Shown here one piece after another: positions 1 through 10,657 of a stretch of DNA of 16,147 bases. The stretch spans positions 1-16,147 of the forward strand of contig QIHU01000025.1 of the NCBI GenBank assembly GCA_003231035.1. Reading direction: 5' to 3'. The notes beneath the pieces were generated by a model, which worked only from the letters and a program-made list of their open reading frames with translations, made no database searches and was not told where the DNA came from. The number at the start of each line of letters is the position of its first letter. Positions within the stretch are counted from its first letter, which is position 1. Source of the DNA: Acidobacteriota bacterium. GTDB taxonomy: Bacteria > Acidobacteriota > Thermoanaerobaculia > Multivoradales > SZUA-115. Position numbers and translations under genes: made by a program.

Positions 1-5
1 GTGAC

Positions 6-317
6 GTGGAGTTAGTCGACGTATCGCGGCTGGCTCCGCGCGACCGCGCCGAGGTCGAGTTGGTGACGGTTTTTCGTGGGGCGGACCCTGGGGAGATCGC
101 TCTGGCTGAGTCGCTGCTGGCCTCGAGAGGGATTCGCTACTTGAAGAAGAGTGATGGGCTACAAGATCTCTTCGGCGCGGGTCGCCTCGGCGCGGGATTC
201 AACGTGGCCATCGGTCCGCTGGAGATCCAGGTGGACCGGAAGGACCAGTCCCGAGCACTCGAGCTTCTTGAGAATCTCGTTGAAGAGGATGCCGGCGACT
301 CCGCGAAAGAGAGCTAG
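6..317 (+). CDS. DUF2007-like small protein, possibly 5'-truncated by the window
   Basis: A 103-residue protein read from a GTG near the window edge. Residues ~19-92 (VTVFRGADPGEIALAESLLA onward, then an acidic alpha/beta segment ending in RALELLENL) look like the DUF2007 'putative prokaryotic signal transducing protein' fold, a ferredoxin-like small domain that usually begins with a V-x-V-F-x-A/G-x-D-x-x-E-A pattern and ends with a helix carrying A-x-x-L/I-L. Family members have no firmly known role; many are short cytoplasmic proteins or sit beside zinc-ribbon segments. The frame is open to the left edge, so the true start may lie outside; a GTG at 63 is an alternative that would leave only the domain. 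It faces the next gene tail to tail. Domain call is from recognition of the pattern only. Confidence 0.6.
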   Translation: MELVDVSRLAPRDRAEVELVTVFRGADPGEIALAESLLASRGIRYLKKSDGLQDLFGAGRLGAGFNVAIGPLEIQVDRKDQSRALELLENLVEEDAGDSAKES

Positions 318-367
318 ACCGATGCCGAGGTCGGCTTCGAACCGTGGATGGTGCGACTGGAACAGAA

Positions 368-805
368 TCAATCTTCATCCCGCTCCACCTTGAGTTCGAA
401 GCACTTCTGACCCGCCGGATGCCTCCACCGGTCGAACCGTGTTCCGGGGCCGTAGGGTGAGTGCTCTTGGGATCTTTCTAGGGCGAAGGTCGCGCAGAGG
501 CGAAAGTCGGTCTCGCCGGTTGGCTGATAGGTGTAGGGCTTGCCACTTTGAGGGTCGGTGCGCGGATCGTCGAGGCCCTCCCAGCTGGTGAGTTCCTCTA
601 GGTCCTCTGGCAGGGCCTCCTTTTGTTCCCAGAAATGGTCGACGGCCTGGTGCAGCTCGCGCAAGTCTCCAACTCTCTGCCGGTCCATCCTGCGCATCCG
701 CTCTTTCGCCGGTGAACCCGCGATCCAAAGTGCGCAGGCGAGGGCGACTGCCACGGCGACGACGCTGGCTATGAGGAGTAGCTTTCCGCTTCCACGCTCG
801 CTCAT
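368..805 (-). CDS. GspG-like pseudopilin-type membrane-anchored protein
   Basis: A 145-residue protein with a single N-terminal membrane segment (residues ~8-30, LLLIASVVAVAVALACALWI) followed by a long charged helix (residues 33-60) and a C-terminal domain with the D-P-x-S-G-K-P-Y-x-Y pattern typical of type II secretion major pseudopilins and related proteins. Two cysteines in the C-terminal part (LCATF and KCFEL) could form a disulfide. It lacks the prepilin peptidase site (G followed by F-T-x-x-E), so it is probably not processed as a real pilin and would be a fixed inner-membrane protein with a periplasmic domain. Its ATG overlaps the stop of the upstream DUF5671 gene as ATGA, so the two are translationally coupled and probably act together. 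Function unknown. Confidence 0.7.
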   Translation of the reverse strand: MSERGSGKLLLIASVVAVAVALACALWIAGSPAKERMRRMDRQRVGDLRELHQAVDHFWEQKEALPEDLEELTSWEGLDDPRTDPQSGKPYTYQPTGETDFRLCATFALERSQEHSPYGPGTRFDRWRHPAGQKCFELKVERDED

Positions 806-1428
806 TGTTCATCTTTGCGGAGGTCGTTCAGGTAGTAGAGGAAGGCGGTACCAGCAAGCACCGCGACCACCACCACTTTGAGCAGGAAGCGGGTGGTGAG
901 TTCTCCGTCCAGGAAGTGGTGAATCAGGGTAACCAGATCGCCAATCACGAATCCAGCGGCCACGAAGAGGGTGAGGTAGGTCAACCACTTGCGGACTTTG
1001 GAGGCTCTCCCCTCCGGGTTGGCGCGCAACTCTCGCGCTTGGCGGACGGTCAGGGTCAAGAAGATCGGGAAAGCGACGAGGAGATACGAGATGCTCCAGC
1101 GTAGCTCTCTTGCCGAAAAACTCTGTGCCGTGGAATCGGGGAGAGCCCGGTTGATGAGCTGGAACAGCAAGGCTCCCAGATTAAAGGCGGCGAGGAAGAG
1201 GGTGGTGAAAAGGACCAGGTAGAGGAAGGCGTCCCGGGCTGAAAGATAGGGACGAGGTCGCGGCACGGGAAGTGGAAAGTCCACCTCGGCGAAGTCGCCG
1301 AGCGCCCGCGAGACTTGCTCACTTCCCCAGCCGGCTTTCTGGAGAGCCACCTCGATCTGCTCGCGGGGCAGCCCCTGGGTGAGCGCGTCGTGAACGAAGG
1401 TGCGAAGTTCTTCTGGCGTCGCTGACAT
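802..1428 (-). CDS. DUF5671-like multi-spanning membrane protein
   Basis: A 208-residue protein. I chose the ATG at 1428, preceded by a GGAGAGGGAGG ribosome site; a longer frame to 1512 adds 28 residues without domain character. Residues 1-45 form a small helical domain (LRTFVHDALTQGLPREQIEV, then a G-W motif) resembling helical N-termini found on this family. About four membrane helices follow: AFLYLVLFTTLFLAAFNLGA, ISYLLVAFPIFLTL, WLTYLTLFVAAGFVIGDLV and FLLKVVVVAVLAGTAFLYYL. The pattern matches DUF5671, a bacterial membrane family of unknown function. The stop overlaps the start of the pseudopilin-like gene by 4 nt. A broken relative of this gene lies at 12739-12922. Confidence 0.75.
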   Translation of the reverse strand: MSATPEELRTFVHDALTQGLPREQIEVALQKAGWGSEQVSRALGDFAEVDFPLPVPRPRPYLSARDAFLYLVLFTTLFLAAFNLGALLFQLINRALPDSTAQSFSARELRWSISYLLVAFPIFLTLTVRQARELRANPEGRASKVRKWLTYLTLFVAAGFVIGDLVTLIHHFLDGELTTRFLLKVVVVAVLAGTAFLYYLNDLRKDEQ

Positions 1429-1566
1429 CTCTGCCTCCCTCTCCTTGCGGTGGTGGAACTGAGTGCGGGGAACGGCTTGCCTTCCCAGGGATTGTAGCGG
1501 ATTCGGTCTCATGACGAGGTTGTGACTAGGTGGCGGTCAACCAGTAGAGCGCGGTCCCGCGCGGAA

Positions 1567-1977
1567 TCAGAGGTTCAAACTACCTGGCTCGACTCGCCGA
1601 ACCGGCAACAGATCGAAGTCGCGGTCGTAGCTGACGATCGCTCGGCATTGCATCACCTGGCAGACGGCGGCGTGGACCGCGTCGCGGGCCATCAGTCGCG
1701 GACGGCCGCGCAGTAGGTCGAGGGCGCGGTCCATGCAGGCGCCGGTGACGGCGAGGACGTTGGGGCAGAGCTGGAGGGCGAGGCGAAAGACGGTTTCGCC
1801 ATCCTCGGGGCGACCGATCGAGCGGTAGCGGTGGAGGATCTCTTGCAGGACCTCCGAGTCGATCACGCCGTCCACGGTGTCTTGGGCCACTTGCTCCAGC
1901 AGACGGATCGAGGGTTCCTTGTGCGGATGGTCGGCGCCAGCCGCGTACATGAAGATGTTGGAGTCGAGCAGGATCAA
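1567..1977 (-). CDS. vapC: PIN-domain toxin of a VapBC-type toxin-antitoxin pair
   Basis: A 136-residue PIN-domain protein, the usual toxin length. The metal-binding acids are all present: D5 in LLDSNIF, E46 in EVLQEILHR, D99 in ARDAVHAAV, and the YDRDFD cluster at 117-122. Such toxins are Mg2+-dependent RNases that cut tRNA or rRNA in the cytoplasm and stop growth when freed from the antitoxin. The start is a TTG overlapping the antitoxin stop (TTGA), so translation is coupled to the antitoxin upstream, the normal order for vapBC. Nothing looks broken. An internal 56-nt stretch (1691-1746) has a diverged copy at 10749-10804. The family is firm; the target RNA is not predictable. Confidence 0.9.
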   Translation of the reverse strand: MILLDSNIFMYAAGADHPHKEPSIRLLEQVAQDTVDGVIDSEVLQEILHRYRSIGRPEDGETVFRLALQLCPNVLAVTGACMDRALDLLRGRPRLMARDAVHAAVCQVMQCRAIVSYDRDFDLLPVRRVEPGSLNL

Positions 1978-2225
1978 GGCAGCAGCTCTTCGGCCTTCGG
2001 GACCGCTTCGCGTTTCATCTGCTCCGGCGACGCCACGGGTAGCGACAGGGCTCCCAGTGCTTGCACCGCTTTCAGACGGGTGCCCTGATCGAACAAGCCG
2101 TATTGGGCGACGCAGGCTTCGCGCACTAGAGAACCGAGGCTGGTCTTGCGGTACCGCGCCAGCCGCGTCAGCCGCTCGTGAAGCTCCTCGGAGAAGAGGA
2201 CGGTGGTCTTTTTGTCGAGATCCAT
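1974..2225 (-). CDS. Ribbon-helix-helix (CopG/VapB-like) antitoxin
   Basis: An 83-residue protein with an N-terminal ribbon-helix-helix DNA-binding domain (residues ~6-42: a beta strand KTTVLFS, then helix EELHERLTRLARYR, a T/S-L-G-S turn and helix LVREACVAQYG). The C-terminal half (S-P-E-Q-M-K-R-E-A and on) would bind and neutralise the toxin encoded directly downstream. It is expected to repress its own operon together with VapC. I chose the ATG at 2225 because GGAGG sits 5 nt upstream; an ATG at 2237 would add MEAP but has no ribosome site. The GGAGG is inside an inverted repeat (see 2231-2246). Confidence 0.85.
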   Translation of the reverse strand: MDLDKKTTVLFSEELHERLTRLARYRKTSLGSLVREACVAQYGLFDQGTRLKAVQALGALSLPVASPEQMKREAVPKAEELLP

Positions 2226-2230
2226 AGGTG

Positions 2231-2246
2231 CCTCCATAGGTGGAGG
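2231..2246 (-). promoter_or_regulatory. Inverted repeat over the antitoxin ribosome-binding site; candidate operator
   Basis: The bases form a perfect 6-bp inverted repeat with a 4-base centre (CCTCCA-4-TGGAGG). On the transcribed strand its right arm supplies the GGAGG used by the antitoxin start at 2225. A weak promoter fits just upstream on the minus strand: TTGCCT (2272-2267), 17 bases, TAACCT (2249-2244), so the repeat overlaps the -10 box. This position suits a ribbon-helix-helix autorepressor. The repeat and spacing are seen; promoter and operator function are inferred. Confidence 0.35.
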
Positions 2247-2477
2247 TTACTCCGTGGACTCGATCAAGGCAAGGCGCGGCGCGCGGTGCCAGCAGCGTAA
2301 GATGGCGCTACGTTGATGGTGAGACGCTGATGTTGAAGACTACGAACTCCGGGAGATTCCGGTGAACCGCGCCACGGGTACGCCACTGGCGCCTCGTGCC
2401 AGTCCCAGCTCTGGGAGGCCTGCCGGCCATGGTGCGTGGCCGGTGGCTGGCTCGACTGGGGGCCTGGTGGAGGGGCG

Positions 2478-5876
<3,399 letters not shown>

Positions 5877-5880
<4 letters not shown>

Positions 5881-7439
5881 TCACCGGCACGCTGAAAAGC
5901 GAGATCGACAAGCTGTGGGAAACCTTCTGGACCGGGGGCATCACCAACCCGCTCACCGTCATCGAGCAAATCTCCTACCTGATGTTCCTGCGCCTCCTGG
6001 ACATCGCTGAAACCCGCAACGAGAAGCGCGCCGGGCGCACGGGAAAGTCCTTCAAACGGGTCTATGCCGAGGAGGAACAAGCGCTGCGCTGGTCGAGCCT
6101 CAAACATCTCGGCGGCGAGGAGATGTTAAGCCTGATGGTGCAGGTCGGCGATGCGAAGAAGGGGACGCCGCCGGGCATCTTTCAACATCTGCGCGGGCTG
6201 GGCAGCCGCTCCAGCTCCGGCGAGTTCATGGTCGATGCCCAGCTGATGATCCAAAAGCCCAGCCTGCTGGTCTCCGCCGTCAGCATGGTGGACAAACTGC
6301 CGCTGACCAGCGGCGACGCCAAGGGCGACCTCTACGAGTACCTGCTGAGCAAGCTGACCACGGCGGGGATCAACGGCCAGTTCCGTACCCCGCGCCACAT
6401 CATCCGACTGATGGTCGAACTGCTCGACCCACGGCCCGACGAAACCGTCGCCGACCCGGCCTGCGGCACCGCCGGCTTCTTGGTGAGCGTGATGCTCTAC
6501 TTGCTAGAGAAGTACACCTCCGAGAAGGGCCAGATTGAGGCCGAGGACGGCAGCACCCTCTACACCGGCGACCTGCTCGAACCCTACCGCCAGCACATCC
6601 AGAGCGGCATGTTCCACGGCTTCGATTTTGACGCCACCATGCTGCGCATCGCCGCCATGAACCTGATGCTCCACGGCGTCGAAAATCCCGACATCCACTA
6701 CCGCGACACGCTGAGCAACTCCTTCCCCGAGAAGTTCCCCTCCTTCGCCGAAGACTTCTTTGACGTTATCCTGGCCAATCCCCCCTTCAAGGGTAGCCTC
6801 GACTACAAAGACGTACACCCGAGCCTCACACGCAAGGTCAAGACCAAGAAGACCGAACTGCTCTTCGTTGCCCTCATCCTGCGCATGCTCAAAGAGGGCG
6901 GCCGCAGCGCCACCATCGTCCCCGACGGCGTGCTCTTCGGCTCGTCCAAGGCCCACAAGTCTCTACGGGAAATGCTCGTGGAAGAAAACCAACTTGAAGC
7001 GGTCATCTCCCTACCCTCCGGCGTCTTCAAACCCTACGCCGGGGTCTCCACCGCCATCCTCGTCTTCGCCAAGGGAGGCAAGACCGAGAAGGTTTTCTTC
7101 TACGACGTGCAACGCGACGGCTACAGCCTCGACGACAAACGCACCCCGGCCGGCAAAGAGGCCACGCCGCTCGGACCGGCGGAGGGCAACGACCTGCCCG
7201 GCGTGGTGGCGAAGTGGCGAGCCCGCGGCAAGCTCGATCTGAGCGACCGCAAGGCGCAAGCCTTCTTCGTCAGCGCGGATGAGATCCGCGAGGAGAAGTA
7301 CGACCTCTCGATCAACCGCCACAAGGAGATCGTCTACGAGGAGGTGGAGTACGAGGCGCCGAAGGTGATCTTGGCGAAGTTGCGGGCTTTGGAAGGGGAG
7401 ATTCGGGAGGGGTTGGATGAGTTGGAGGGGATGCTGTGA
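5877..7439 (+). CDS. hsdM: Type I restriction-modification methyltransferase subunit M
   Basis: A 520-residue N6-adenine DNA methyltransferase of the HsdM type, full length for the family. Residues ~1-140 form the HsdM N-terminal helical domain (LWETFWTGGITNPLTVIEQI). The SAM-binding motif I is DPACGTAGF (193-201) and the catalytic motif IV is NPPF (301-304), so it should be active. It methylates adenine in the target chosen by HsdS and, with HsdS, forms the M2S core. Its ATG overlaps the hsdR stop (ATGA, 5877-5880) and its TGA overlaps the GTG of the next gene (GTGA, 7436-7439), so it lies in a tight operon. Its last residues, EIREGLDELEGML, recur at the end of the following gene. Confidence 0.95.
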
Positions 7440-8572
7440 CGGCTACCCAGCAGCTCACCTTCGCGAGCCTTGCGGACGCCATTCGCCATGTTGACGCCGA
7501 GCTTGCCTCGCAGGCGGCGCGGGCGGTCAATGTCAGTCTGACCCTACGCAATTGGTTGATCGGGCACTACATTGGCGAATACGAGCTGCGCGGTGCCGAC
7601 CGGGCGAATTACGGCGACAAGCTGTTGTCCTCTCTGGCGAAAGAGCTGGGTGCGCGCCGGATCAGCAATTGCAATCGTCGCCAGCTATACCGGTATCTTC
7701 GTTTCTATCGCCGGTATCCTGGAATTGTGGGGACGCTGTCCCCACAATTGAGCCATCTCCTGCCACCGGCGGAATCTCGGCCTAGAACCGAGAAAGTGCC
7801 GACAGCGTCCCCACAATCGGGTGTTCCTCTCGAAGAACTGGTCCATCGCCTGTCATTCAGCCACCTGGAGTTGCTGGTCGGGATCGACGACGACACCCAA
7901 CGCGCCTTTTACGAGATTGAATGCATCCGGGGTGGCTGGTCGGTTCGGGAGCTGAAACGGCAGATCGGCAGCCTGTATTACGAGCGCTCGGGGCTCTCAA
8001 GAGACAAGAACAAACTCTCGGAGCTTGCCAACCGCGCGGCAAAAACAACAGAACCACGGCTGGAGATTCGCGATCCCTATGTTTTCGAGTTTCTTGGCTT
8101 ACAGCCGCGCGAGGTGATGAGCGAATCACATCTGGAGGATCAGGTACTCGACAAGTTGCAGGAGTTTCTCTTGGAGTTGGGCAACGGCTTCTGTTTCGAA
8201 GCCCGGCAAAAACGCATTCTCATCGGCGACACGCACAACTTTGTGGATATGGTCTTTTATCACCGCGTTCTCAAATGCCACGTGTTGGTGGAGCTGAAGC
8301 TGGCGGCGTTCAATCACGAAAACATCGGGCAGCTCAACACCTATGTGAGCTGGTATCGCAAGAATATGACGACCGACGGCGACAACCCGCCCGTGGGTAT
8401 CCTGCTCTGCACGGACAGGGATCACACCCTGGTGGAGTATGCCCTCGCCGGGATGGACAACGATCTGTTCGTCTCCAAGTACCAGCTCGAGCTGCCGGAC
8501 AAAGACGCCATGCAAGAGTTTATCGAGAAGGAAATCAGGGGCGATCTCGACGAGCTGGAGGGGGTGCTGTGA
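7436..8572 (+). CDS. DUF1016/YhcG-type PD-(D/E)XK nuclease between hsdM and hsdS
   Basis: A 378-residue protein with the two-part YhcG layout: an N-terminal DUF1016_N helical domain (res ~10-95, with LRNWLIGHYIGEYE and NYGDKLLSSLAKEL), a linker, a second helical part (HRLSFSHLELLVGIDD), then a C-terminal PD-(D/E)XK nuclease (res ~210-365) with D271 in NFVDMVFYHR and E286-x-K288 in VLVELKL. Such proteins are common beside type I restriction genes and mobile elements; their role is not settled. It starts at GTG inside the hsdM stop and ends at TGATG with hsdS, so it is part of the operon. The linker (res ~96-128) is enlarged by palindromic DNA read in frame. The C-terminal EIRGDLDELEGVL matches the HsdM tail. 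It might supply a nuclease in place of the broken HsdR, but that is speculation. Confidence 0.9.
   Translation: MTATQQLTFASLADAIRHVDAELASQAARAVNVSLTLRNWLIGHYIGEYELRGADRANYGDKLLSSLAKELGARRISNCNRRQLYRYLRFYRRYPGIVGTLSPQLSHLLPPAESRPRTEKVPTASPQSGVPLEELVHRLSFSHLELLVGIDDDTQRAFYEIECIRGGWSVRELKRQIGSLYYERSGLSRDKNKLSELANRAAKTTEPRLEIRDPYVFEFLGLQPREVMSESHLEDQVLDKLQEFLLELGNGFCFEARQKRILIGDTHNFVDMVFYHRVLKCHVLVELKLAAFNHENIGQLNTYVSWYRKNMTTDGDNPPVGILLCTDRDHTLVEYALAGMDNDLFVSKYQLELPDKDAMQEFIEKEIRGDLDELEGVL
7723..7749. repeat. Perfect palindromic element, REP-like
   Basis: A 27-bp perfect inverted repeat: AATTGTGGGGAC, three-base centre GCT, GTCCCCACAATT. It lies inside the DUF1016 gene and is translated in frame in the linker (around G-I-V-G-T-L-S-P-Q-L). 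The GTGGGGAC/GTCCCCAC core resembles REP-type palindromes linked to Y1 (RAYT) transposases, although none is present in the window. A partial second copy lies at 7801-7817. Confidence 0.75.
7801..7817. repeat. Partial inverted second copy of the palindromic element
   Basis: The 17 bases GACAGCGTCCCCACAAT equal the reverse complement of the right part of the palindrome at 7723-7749, including its asymmetric centre (AGC here, GCT there). The two copies are therefore in opposite orientation about 50 bp apart, like a paired REP/BIME unit. Only half of this copy is preserved. Confidence 0.65.
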
Positions 8573-9801
8573 TGCCTTCTTCGGCGGACTGGCGAGAAAT
8601 CCGGCTCTCTGAGTGCTGTGAGATTGTCTCGGGATCAACCCCCAGGCGAGACCGGCCCGAGTATTGGGATGGCGATATCCCATGGGTGACGCCAAAAGAT
8701 CTAAGCGCACTTGATAGCGTGTACATCGCCGATGCGCCCGAGAAGATCACTGGGGTCGGCTACCAGAGCTGTTCTACCACGATGCTGCCTCGGGGGTCCG
8801 TGCTGTATAGCTCAAGAGCGCCGATTGGCCTAGTCGCAATTGCCGGTCGGGACATGTGCACGAACCAAGGGTTCAAGAGCCTGGTCCCATCGACAACGGT
8901 AGACAGCGGATACCTGTACTGGGCAATGCGCAGGGTGACCCCGAAGATTTCTGCGCAAGGTACAGGGACGACCTTCAAGGAGGTCTCGAAAGAGGTCATG
9001 GGTAAAGTTCGGATTCCCGTCCCCACTACCGGCGACGGCACACCCGACCTCAACGAACAACGCCGCATCGCCGCCATCCTCAACCAGGCGGACGTCCTGC
9101 GCCGCAAGCGGCGGGAAGCCATTCAAATGACCGAGGAGCTGCTGCACTCGGCATACATGTACAGAGTTGGTCCTGGAAACGCCAACTACCGCGACTGGGA
9201 GCCCGCTCCTATCGCATCGCTGGCGATGCAACAGAGGGGGAGTATTCGGTCAGGGCCTTTTGGTAGCGCGCTGAAACATAGTGAGTTTGTGGACTTAGGA
9301 ATTGCGGTTCTTGGGATCGACAACGCCGTTCAGAACCGATTCGCCTGGGGGCAGCGCCGCTACATTACAGGGGAAAAGTACTCGGGTCTCGAGCGGTATC
9401 GTGTCTATCCTCGCGATGTGATTGTTACGATCATGGGCACGACAGGCCGTTCCGCAGTGGTTCCAGACGACATTCCCGAGGCGATTACGACAAAGCACCT
9501 CGCGGCGATCACGCTCGATGAGCACAGGGCTCTTCCTGAATATGTGTCGCAGGCGATTCACCGAGATCCCCACCTCGTCCACCAGGTCTCGCTACGGAAC
9601 CGTGGTGCCATCATGGCAGGGCTAAACCTCGGATTGATTAAGGAGCTGCTGCTCCGAGTCCCACCATTGGAGTTACAGCAACGATTCCAGGAAGAAGTAA
9701 CAACCATCCGGGAATTTGAGTATGCGCACCGGCAAGCCGCGCATGTGGCCGACAACCTCTTCAACGCCCTCGTCCAACGCGCCTTCCGCGGGGATCTGTA
9801 G
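8572..9801 (+). CDS. hsdS: Type I restriction-modification specificity subunit S
   Basis: A 409-residue HsdS, normal length. The ATG at 8572 overlaps the stop of the DUF1016 gene (TGATG), with GGAGGGGG upstream. The layout is target recognition domain 1 (res ~8-155, opening LSECCEIVSGSTPR and D-I-P-W-V-T-P-K-D-L), a central conserved spacer (LNEQRRIAAILNQADVLRRK, ~160-180) that forms the long coiled coil, recognition domain 2 (~208-365, with SGPFGSALKHSEF), and a C-terminal repeat of the spacer ending LFNALVQRAFRGDL. Each recognition domain reads half of a bipartite DNA target; the target cannot be deduced here. The gene is less GC-rich than hsdM, as is usual for variable hsdS. It appears intact and closes the operon. 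Confidence 0.95.
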   Translation: MPSSADWREIRLSECCEIVSGSTPRRDRPEYWDGDIPWVTPKDLSALDSVYIADAPEKITGVGYQSCSTTMLPRGSVLYSSRAPIGLVAIAGRDMCTNQGFKSLVPSTTVDSGYLYWAMRRVTPKISAQGTGTTFKEVSKEVMGKVRIPVPTTGDGTPDLNEQRRIAAILNQADVLRRKRREAIQMTEELLHSAYMYRVGPGNANYRDWEPAPIASLAMQQRGSIRSGPFGSALKHSEFVDLGIAVLGIDNAVQNRFAWGQRRYITGEKYSGLERYRVYPRDVIVTIMGTTGRSAVVPDDIPEAITTKHLAAITLDEHRALPEYVSQAIHRDPHLVHQVSLRNRGAIMAGLNLGLIKELLLRVPPLELQQRFQEEVTTIREFEYAHRQAAHVADNLFNALVQRAFRGDL

Positions 9802-9896
9802 CCATGGTGGCAGGCAACCTCTTGCTAACCACGTGCTCCGTCAAAAACCAGACGAGGTGTTGGTCAAGTCATGGAGCTGGCCAACTGTCAGGCCGC

Positions 9897-10358
9897 TCAG
9901 GTTGCGCTGTCGCGCGAAGCGGACTGCTCTAGCCACTTGACGTCGATCAGGTCTTGGTCGCGACCCGCGGCGCGCTTGTTGACCACGAGATGGCTTCGTG
10001 AAAGTACGCCAACCTCTTGGTCGGCGAACCGCGCTTTGACCCGTTCGGGCCAGGCTTGATCGAAACTCACGGCGTCGATCTCCGTGATGACGTCGATGCG
10101 TAACGGTTCCACGCCGATCTGGAAGATCAAGCCGGGTCTAGACAGATCTTCGACGCTCAGATCGTGCAGGGGAGCGCCGAAGTCGGCGAGCGCGGCGAGG
10201 ACCCGTGGTGCGTTGCGCGCGTCAGGGCTGACCCATACATCCGGATCCTTCGTCGCCCGCACGAATCCATGAGCCGCAAGTGCGTGCGCACCCACCACCA
10301 AGAACTCAACGCCACGAGCGTTGAATGCGGCTAACAGATCTCTGAAGTCGGGGCTCAC
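9897..10358 (-). CDS. Nucleotidyltransferase-fold protein (DUF6036/AbiEii-like)
   Basis: A 153-residue protein starting at GTG with the minimal nucleotidyltransferase pattern: FRDLLAAFNARGVEFLVVG, then A-H-A-L-A-A-H-G, then R-A-T-K-D-P-D-V-W-V carrying the paired acids D38 and D40, and a third acid in LRIDVITEID (D89). This is the small DUF6036/AbiEii-like group, whose better studied relatives act as toxins or abortive-infection proteins by transferring nucleotides to RNA or protein. No HEPN partner is present. The final part (LSRSHLVVNKRAAGRDQDLIDVKWLE) is the typical C-terminus of the group. It is convergent with hsdS 95 nt away and overlaps the small upstream ORF by 53 nt. Substrate unknown. 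Confidence 0.85.
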   Translation of the reverse strand: MSPDFRDLLAAFNARGVEFLVVGAHALAAHGFVRATKDPDVWVSPDARNAPRVLAALADFGAPLHDLSVEDLSRPGLIFQIGVEPLRIDVITEIDAVSFDQAWPERVKARFADQEVGVLSRSHLVVNKRAAGRDQDLIDVKWLEQSASRDSAT

Positions 10359-10521
10359 GATCCGGGTTCCGATTCCAAGCTAGGCATTGGCGGGTTAGCA
10401 CCCAGACCGCGGCGATTCGATCGTCGACGGATACAGTCTCCCAGCTGGTGTCCGGGAGTTCCTGGGAGCCCGCTCGGAAGATGCGGCTGGAAGCGGTTCG
10501 CTGGGCTGCTCTTAATATCAT
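10306..10521 (-). CDS. Small partner protein of the nucleotidyltransferase
   Basis: A 71-residue frame from the only ATG that suits (10521); no clear ribosome site precedes it, and the frame runs further upstream to 10632 without protein character. The core TSWETVSVDDRIAAVWVLTR then Q-C-L-A-W-N and the end E-P-R-L-Q-R-S-V-S-R-I-Q-R look like a conserved small protein I have seen placed before this type of nucleotidyltransferase, possibly its antitoxin-like partner; that link is from memory and not proven here. Its last 53 nt overlap the start of the nucleotidyltransferase gene in another frame. The residue pattern is too ordered to be a chance frame, but the start is uncertain. Confidence 0.5.
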   Translation of the reverse strand: MILRAAQRTASSRIFRAGSQELPDTSWETVSVDDRIAAVWVLTRQCLAWNRNPDREPRLQRSVSRIQRSWR

Positions 10522-10564
10522 CGATTCAAGACCAATATTACCATGCTGCTGCTTGGGGGCCGCA

Positions 10565-10581
10565 GTTGGCGCACTGCCAAC
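10565..10581. promoter_or_regulatory. Inverted repeat upstream of the nucleotidyltransferase pair
   Basis: GTTGGC, five bases, GCCAAC: a perfect 6-bp inverted repeat ~45 bp upstream of the small partner ORF on the minus strand. It could be an operator or a small hairpin. Only the symmetry supports it. Confidence 0.2.
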
Positions 10582-10657
10582 CAGATAGTAGAGCTGACAA
10601 GGTGGCCGCTGAGTAGCTCCGCGCCAGCTCATCCAGCCAAGAGCCCGGCCCGTCTCG

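Noticed and set aside
1429..1566. Gene or RNA between vapC and the DUF5671 gene
   Set aside because: No convincing frame, hairpin or promoter; the DUF5671 frame extends here to 1512 but lacks domain character and the ribosome site favours 1428.
2247..2477. A further gene or remnant between the antitoxin and hsdR
   Set aside because: Short frames here (for example around 2323-2480) have no recognisable pattern and no start with ribosome site. I see only a possible antitoxin promoter at 2244-2272.
7921..8571. Upstream extension of the hsdS frame giving a 626-residue protein
   Set aside because: It overlaps the DUF1016 gene fully, its translation has no domain, and a proper start with ribosome site lies at 8572.
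9802..9896. Terminator between hsdS and the convergent nucleotidyltransferase gene
   Set aside because: Only short, imperfect complementary stretches; no stable stem or T-run.
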